Below are positions 43,577-47,798 of a stretch of DNA of 47,798 bases, piece after piece. The DNA lies in NCBI RefSeq assembly GCF_005405445.1, contig NZ_BJEB01000008.1, positions 1 to 47,798 of the forward strand. The letters run 5' to 3'. The position numbers and the translations under genes are program-made. This stretch comes from Paucilactobacillus nenjiangensis. GTDB taxonomy: Bacteria; Bacillota; Bacilli; Lactobacillales; Lactobacillaceae. Below the pieces are notes generated by a model, which was given only the letters and a program-made list of their open reading frames with translations, did no database searches and was not told the DNA's origin. How positions within the stretch are numbered: the stretch's first letter is position 1; every line of letters starts with the position of its first letter.

Positions 43577-44755
43577 ATGAACTTTCCACAATCAGAATTA
43601 TTAGATAATTTACCAAAACAATTTTTTGCTAGTTTAGTCGCCAAGGTGAACGCACAAGTGGCCGCTGGGGTGGATGTAATTAATTTGGGACAAGGAAATC
43701 CAGATAAGCCAACCCCAGATTATATTATCGAAGCTACTCAAGACGAAGTCACAAAGACTGGCAACCATAAATATGCGCAGTTCCGAGGTCAACCTGATTT
43801 CAAACAGGCGGCAGCTGAATTTTATGCAGAAAAATATCATGCACAATTTGATTCTGAAAAAGAAGTGGCTGTTTTGGGTGGCTCGAAAATTGGGTTAGTG
43901 GAACTTCCTTGGGCATTGATGAATCCTGGAGATTTATTCTTACTCCCAGATCCTGGTTACCCAGACTATTTATCTGGTGCGGCTTTGGGTCGGGTTAATT
44001 TTGAAACCGTACCTTTAAAAGAAGAAAACAATTTCTTACCTGATTTGAAATCTATTCCAGAAGCTACAGCCCAAAAAGCGAAATTCTTCTATATTAACTA
44101 TCCCAATAATCCAACTGGAGCAGTGGCGACAAAAGAATTTTACGAAGAACTAGTGGCATGGGCCAAGAAATATGACGTCGGTATCATAAGTGATTTTGCT
44201 TATGGGGCAATTGGCTTTGACGGCAAAGCACCCATTAGCTTTATGGAAACGCCCGGTGCTAAAGAAGTCGGTATCGAATTTTATACTTTTTCAAAAACCT
44301 TTAATATGGCCGGTTGGCGATTGGCATTTGCAGTCGGCAATGCTGATATTATTGGAGCGATTAATCTTATTCAAGATCATCTCTTTGTTAGTGTCTTTCC
44401 GGCATTACAAGAAGCTGGAATTAAAGCATTACAAGACCCTCGTCGCGATGCAGAAATTGCGACAATCGTTGGCCGTTATGAAGAACGGCGTGACGCATTT
44501 TTGGATGCGGCGGCCAAAATTGGTTGGCGGGCGATTAAACCAGGTGGGACCTTCTATGTCTTAATGACAATTCCAGATGGCTATACCAGTGGTGAATTTG
44601 CGGACCTATTGTTAGCTAAGGCAGGTGTGGCATTGGCTGATGCTAATGGGTTTGGCGCCCAAGGTGAAGGGTATGTTCGTATCGGCTTGTTAGTGGAACC
44701 TGAACGGTTAGTCGAAGCCGTTGAGAGAATTGGCAAACTCAACATTAAATTTTAA
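43577..44755 (+). CDS. mtnE: Methionine/glutamine aminotransferase (MtnE-like)
   Basis: A 392-residue fold-type I class I/II aminotransferase. Its opening SELLDNLPKQFFASLVAKVN and VINLGQGNPDKPTP, then YPNNPTGAVAT near 175, and the PLP lysine K240 in FSKTFNMAGWR match B. subtilis MtnE (YkrV) along the whole length. The enzyme converts 4-methylthio-2-oxobutyrate to methionine with glutamine or another donor, or runs in reverse. The early methionine-salvage genes (mtnA, mtnK and others) are not in the window. It follows mtnU with an AGGAGATG site. Confidence 0.88.
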   Translation: MNFPQSELLDNLPKQFFASLVAKVNAQVAAGVDVINLGQGNPDKPTPDYIIEATQDEVTKTGNHKYAQFRGQPDFKQAAAEFYAEKYHAQFDSEKEVAVLGGSKIGLVELPWALMNPGDLFLLPDPGYPDYLSGAALGRVNFETVPLKEENNFLPDLKSIPEATAQKAKFFYINYPNNPTGAVATKEFYEELVAWAKKYDVGIISDFAYGAIGFDGKAPISFMETPGAKEVGIEFYTFSKTFNMAGWRLAFAVGNADIIGAINLIQDHLFVSVFPALQEAGIKALQDPRRDAEIATIVGRYEERRDAFLDAAAKIGWRAIKPGGTFYVLMTIPDGYTSGEFADLLLAKAGVALADANGFGAQGEGYVRIGLLVEPERLVEAVERIGKLNIKF

Positions 44756-44857
44756 TTAGATTTTCATTAATAAAGTAGTAGAATAGAGATAAGCACCACG
44801 TGGGCATCAAATTACTGATGTCCATGAATATTACATAGAATAAGGGGTAAACATATT
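44756..44857. other. Gap between mtnE and the PanE-like gene
   Basis: It contains a hairpin GGGCATCA/TGATGTCC (about 44802-44823) without a T-run. No certain promoter was found, although the AT-rich stretch at 44760-44790 could hold one. Whether the PanE-like gene shares the T-box 4 transcript is open. Confidence 0.35.
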
Positions 44858-45817
44858 ATGGCACTTAAGTATACGGTTATTGGATCAGGCGCAATGGGCT
44901 TGAGAATTGGTATTTTGTTACAAGAACACGCAGGCGTTGAAGTTGATTTTGTTGATGGATGGGAACCACAAGTTTCTACTATTAAAGAACAAGGTGGAGC
45001 ATTTGTTTCTCGTGATGGCGAAGGACGTCATTTGGTTCCAGTTAATATTTATTCTCCAGAAGAATATAAGGGCACACCAGACGTCTTTATTTTCTTTGAA
45101 AAGCAAATGTTACTTGGCGATATGTTGGAACGCTGTGCCCATTTCTTTAATGACAAGCAATATGCGGTTACTGGCATGAACGGTATGGGACATATTGAAA
45201 AGCTGGATAAGTATTTCACTCCAGATCATATTATCGGCGGAACGGCTTTGATTGGAACTGTTTTGAACAAGGCTGGGGATGTTGATTTCATCGGTGAATC
45301 TGGAGCAGGTTCAATGAACTTTGCTAATGAAAATGAAACTCCTGATGATACCACTCATCAAATTATGGATGATTTTGAAAAAGGTAACATGAATCCTAAT
45401 TTGACGACTAACTTCCAAGGTACTTTGATGGCTAAAGTTGTCTTTAATTCAGTTATCAACACTATTTGTACTTTGTTTGAAATTAAAATGGGTCAATTCA
45501 TCGATTTTGAAGGTGCTGAAAAATTAAGTAAGCAACTTATCAATGAAGCGTATGATGTTTGTGAACGTGCTGGCATTACCTTACTGACAACTCGTCAAGA
45601 AGAATGGGAATCAGTTGAACATGTTAGTCGTGTGACTAACCCACTTCACTACCCATCAATGTATCAAGATATGAGCAAGGGTCGTAATACTGAAGTTGAT
45701 TACATTAACGGTTATATTTATGACTTAGGTAAGCAATATAATTACGAAGCCTCAACTCATGACTTCATCCGTAACTTAGTTCATTTGGCAGAAAATTCAA
45801 GAAAATTTAATAAGTAG
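44858..45817 (+). CDS. Ketopantoate reductase-family 2-oxo-acid reductase (PanE/ApbA-like)
   Basis: A 319-residue NADPH-dependent reductase: Rossmann GSGAMG at 9-14 in YTVIGSGAMGLRIG, the substrate lysine region MAKVVFNSVINTICTLF near 188-204, and a C-domain with HYPSMYQDMSKGRNTEVDYINGYI carrying the conserved Ser and Glu. In lactic acid bacteria PanE homologues reduce branched-chain and methionine-derived 2-oxo acids to D-hydroxy acids, as shown for L. lactis PanE. Its place after mtnU-mtnE favours such a role over pantothenate synthesis, for which no other gene is present. Confidence 0.82.
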   Translation: MALKYTVIGSGAMGLRIGILLQEHAGVEVDFVDGWEPQVSTIKEQGGAFVSRDGEGRHLVPVNIYSPEEYKGTPDVFIFFEKQMLLGDMLERCAHFFNDKQYAVTGMNGMGHIEKLDKYFTPDHIIGGTALIGTVLNKAGDVDFIGESGAGSMNFANENETPDDTTHQIMDDFEKGNMNPNLTTNFQGTLMAKVVFNSVINTICTLFEIKMGQFIDFEGAEKLSKQLINEAYDVCERAGITLLTTRQEEWESVEHVSRVTNPLHYPSMYQDMSKGRNTEVDYINGYIYDLGKQYNYEASTHDFIRNLVHLAENSRKFNK

Positions 45818-45857
45818 AACGTGAGCCTAATCGCTCAGCTCTCGAAAATTAACTAAC

Positions 45858-45897
45858 AATAGTGCAATCCATTTTGTGGATTGTGCTATTTATTTTG
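45858..45897 (+). terminator. Rho-independent terminator after the PanE-like gene
   Basis: AATAGTGCAATCC (45858-45870) pairs with GGATTGTGCTATT (45878-45890) with two wobbles and is followed by TATTTTG. A small inverted repeat (GAGC/GCTC, 45822-45835) lies just before it. Confidence 0.8.
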
Positions 45898-46101
45898 ACA
45901 TTAATTCATTGCTGTAAGTATCCTTGAGACAGTGACATGTGGACTGGCTTTATTAAAGTAAATAAAATTGGTGTTATAGTTATGAAATCAATTGTCCGGG
46001 AAAGAGTCGGTTTGTTTCCTTCGTTTCTCTTGTGATGTGATTGATTTCTATGATTTTGCAATTTACAATTGAAACATATTTGGCAAAGGGAGGTTCCACT
46101 A

Positions 46102-47403
46102 TTGAACAATGTAGAAGCGTTAAATTTAACTAATCCATTCGTTGAATCAATGAAACGATATGACAAAATTTATTGGCGTAATCCTGATTTTGGCGAAAAG
46201 GCAGATTTAAACTTTACCCAGGCAGAGATTTTTGACGCTGCTGCGCGATGGGACAGATTTGCACCGTATTTAGCAGAAGTTTTTCCTGAAACTGCTAAAC
46301 AAAATGGCATGATAGAGTCACCACTACTCGAAATTAATGATATGAAACATCAGATGGAAGCGGAATTTGAAAGTAAGATTGACGGCAGTTTACTATTAAA
46401 AGCGGATAGTTTAATGCCAATTTCTGGTTCTATTAAGTCGCGAGGCGGAATTTATGAAGTTTTGAAATTTGCTGAAACTGTAGCGATGCGTGAGGGAGAC
46501 CTCGTTTATTCAGACGATTATAGAGTGTTGGCTACACCACGTTATCGTAAAATATTCTCACATTATGGGATTGCAGTTGGATCAACAGGAAACTTAGGAC
46601 TTAGCATTGGAATCACGGCGGCAACTTTTGGATTCAAAACGACGGTTCATATGTCAGCTGATGCCCGCCAGTGGAAGAAAGATAAGTTACGCGATAAAGG
46701 TGTCAATGTTGTTGAGTATAATGACAGTTTTACGGTGGCGATTACTAAAGGACGTAAAATTGCCGAGAAGGAAATTAATACTTATTTTATTGATGACGAA
46801 AAATCGCGTGATTTATTCTTAGGTTATGCGGTTGCTGGGATTCGATTACAAAAACAACTGAAAGATTTGGGCATTACTCCCAGTGTGAGTCATCCGGTAT
46901 TTGTTTATTTACCAGCCGGAGTTGGTGGTAGCCCAAGTGGGGTCAGTTTTGGATTATCCCAAATCATGCCAGAAGGAATCTATCCGGTATTTGTTGAACC
47001 GACACATGTCCCATCGGTTACATTGGGGATGATTACTGGACTAAATTCTAATATTGCGGTTAATGATATTGGATTGGACGGCAAGACAGAAGCCGATGGG
47101 TTAGCAGTCCAACGACCTTCCCAAATCGCTGGAGAAGTGATGAAGACGTTACTATATGCTTCGCATACATTTGATGATGAAGAAATTTATCAATACTTGG
47201 TCATGCTTAAAGACAGTGCGAGTTTATGGGTAGAACCGTCAGCGGCAGCAGGATTCACTGCAATTTTACCGACGATTCAGCAAGTAGATCATCCAGAGTT
47301 CTTAAAAAATGCCACACATATTGTTTGGGCTACGGGTGGAAGTATGGTTCCAGAAAAAGAAATGCAAGAATATTATCAGCATGGTTTGAAATTATTTAAG
47401 TAG
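46102..47403 (+). CDS. dsdA: D-serine dehydratase
   Basis: A 433-residue fold-type II PLP enzyme that turns D-serine into pyruvate and ammonia. The PLP lysine is K112 in [24 protein letters not shown] near 165 and [15 protein letters not shown] near 272 bind the cofactor phosphate. Length and order match E. coli DsdA (442 residues). I take the TTG at 46102 because AAAGGGAGG ends eight bases upstream; the in-frame codons from 46069 lack a site. It stands alone with its own terminator and is not clearly part of the sulfur island. Confidence 0.9.
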   Translation: MNNVEALNLTNPFVESMKRYDKIYWRNPDFGEKADLNFTQAEIFDAAARWDRFAPYLAEVFPETAKQNGMIESPLLEINDMKHQMEAEFESKIDGSLLLKADSLMPISGSIKSRGGIYEVLKFAETVAMREGDLVYSDDYRVLATPRYRKIFSHYGIAVGSTGNLGLSIGITAATFGFKTTVHMSADARQWKKDKLRDKGVNVVEYNDSFTVAITKGRKIAEKEINTYFIDDEKSRDLFLGYAVAGIRLQKQLKDLGITPSVSHPVFVYLPAGVGGSPSGVSFGLSQIMPEGIYPVFVEPTHVPSVTLGMITGLNSNIAVNDIGLDGKTEADGLAVQRPSQIAGEVMKTLLYASHTFDDEEIYQYLVMLKDSASLWVEPSAAAGFTAILPTIQQVDHPEFLKNATHIVWATGGSMVPEKEMQEYYQHGLKLFK

Positions 47404-47432
47404 AGATATCACATTAGGTGATGTCTTTTTTT
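47404..47432 (+). terminator. Rho-independent terminator of dsdA
   Basis: AGATATCAC (47404-47412) pairs with GTGATGTCT (47418-47426) with one wobble, followed by seven T, immediately after the stop codon. Confidence 0.88.
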
Positions 47433-47548
47433 CTAAATTGATATTGCGTGCAATTGAGACAAAAATGCTGTATATTAATAGATGCAGTAATTGTAAACGC
47501 GTACATAAATGATTTTTAAATTATTTCCGATTTGTTTCGTTATTTTGC

Positions 47549-47577
47549 TTGACGAAGTGTAGGTGTACGAGTATAGT
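47549..47577 (+). promoter_or_regulatory. rRNA operon promoter P1 (probable)
   Basis: TTGACG (47549-47554), a 17-base spacer and TATAGT (47572-47577), about 100 bases upstream of a second promoter, the tandem layout usual for rrn operons. Confidence 0.6.
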
Positions 47578-47648
47578 TATATCTCGTTGTCAGAGAGGTG
47601 AACGACACTTTTAAAAGAGAATTTCACAATTCAATTAATAAATAGTTG

Positions 47649-47677
47649 TTGACAATCAAATCTAGATAATGTAATAT
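47649..47677 (+). promoter_or_regulatory. rRNA operon promoter P2 (probable)
   Basis: A consensus TTGACA (47649-47654) followed after 17 bases by TAATAT within an AT-rich TAATATATATAAC stretch; the exact -10 register is uncertain. Confidence 0.6.
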
Positions 47678-47714
47678 ATATAACGTTGCTGCTAACGAAG
47701 TTTAGCAATGACCA

Positions 47715-47798
47715 AGTAGATCTTTGAAAACTGAATAAAGTTTCGACAAATCAAATGTGTAGGGTCTTTTGACAATAGTCAAAAGCAAATAACATTTG
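47715..47798 (+). other. rRNA operon leader upstream of the 16S gene
   Basis: The segment GATCTTTGAAAACTGAATAA (about 47719-47738), with AAAGTTTCGACAAATC after it, is the familiar Lactobacillus rrn leader. It is followed by a hairpin CTTTTGAC/GTCAAAAG (47766-47785) enclosed by CAAATGT/ACATTTG (47752-47758 with 47792-47798), the base of a processing stem. The 16S gene itself begins beyond the window. Confidence 0.8.

Noticed and set aside
47440-47500. A third rrn promoter near TTGAGACAAAAATGCTGTATATTAAT
   Set aside because: The distance between TTGAGA and any TATAAT-like box is too short (11-14 bases) for a sigma-A promoter.

Overview
The window looks like a chromosomal segment of a low-GC member of the Lactobacillaceae. 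Evidence for this: an AddAB/RexAB nuclease-helicase whose AddB lacks the Fe-S cysteines; an isoleucine 2-epimerase-type aminotransferase; guaC beside purA-purB; four methionine-type T-box leaders, which is the Lactobacillales way of controlling methionine genes; frequent TTG starts with strong Shine-Dalgarno sites; and an rrn leader of the usual Lactobacillus kind at the right edge. The genus cannot be fixed from the sequence alone.

Layout. 1-952: the 3' end of a group II intron, then non-coding DNA with terminators and three copies of a structured repeat. 953-2305 (-): isoleucine 2-epimerase-like enzyme. 2462-9726 (+): addB-addA. 9982-10956 (-): guaC, divergent from purA-purB (11221-13823). 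13937-15184: a membrane-anchored HExxH protein broken by one amber codon. 15391-16743: SteT-like permease. From 16.8 to 45.8 kb lies a sulfur amino acid island in at least four transcription units, each with its own promoter and Met T-box: (1) fRMsr-metN-metI-metQ-luxS-butanediol dehydrogenase; (2) three glutathionyl-hydroquinone-reductase-like proteins, two GNAT acetyltransferases, an M20 amidohydrolase and a cystine-type ABC transporter; (3) two transsulfuration-type PLP enzymes, a frameshifted small gene, a fourth GST-like protein and a second polar amino acid ABC transporter with a second small gene; (4) metQ-metN-metI-mtnU-mtnE, followed by a PanE-like reductase. A GldA/HcxA-type dehydrogenase and a VOC protein sit between units 3 and 4. 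A D-serine dehydratase follows, and the window ends in an rRNA operon promoter and leader.

How the genes fit together. The island imports methionine, methionine sulfoxide and cystine-like compounds, reduces free Met-(R)-sulfoxide, recycles S-ribosylhomocysteine (LuxS), makes or interconverts homocysteine, cystathionine and cysteine, and transaminates 4-methylthio-2-oxobutyrate using glutamine (MtnE with the omega-amidase MtnU). Unit 2 resembles the B. subtilis yxe/ytm (sna/snd) S-modified-cysteine salvage operons in having importer, GNAT and M20 deacetylase. It has Cys-type GST-fold enzymes where those operons have a flavin monooxygenase. This suggests an undescribed route for cleaving S-conjugated or mixed-disulfide cysteine derivatives.

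A second signal is a family of about 110-bp double-stem repeats, with nine fairly complete copies and several fragments. The copies share junction motifs but have unrelated stem sequences that still pair. G-T wobbles fall on the motif strand, and motif orientation follows transcription in the eight copies whose flanking genes can be read, so the elements probably act as RNA. One copy sits inside a T-box leader and three lie in the SBP/ATPase gaps of transporter operons.
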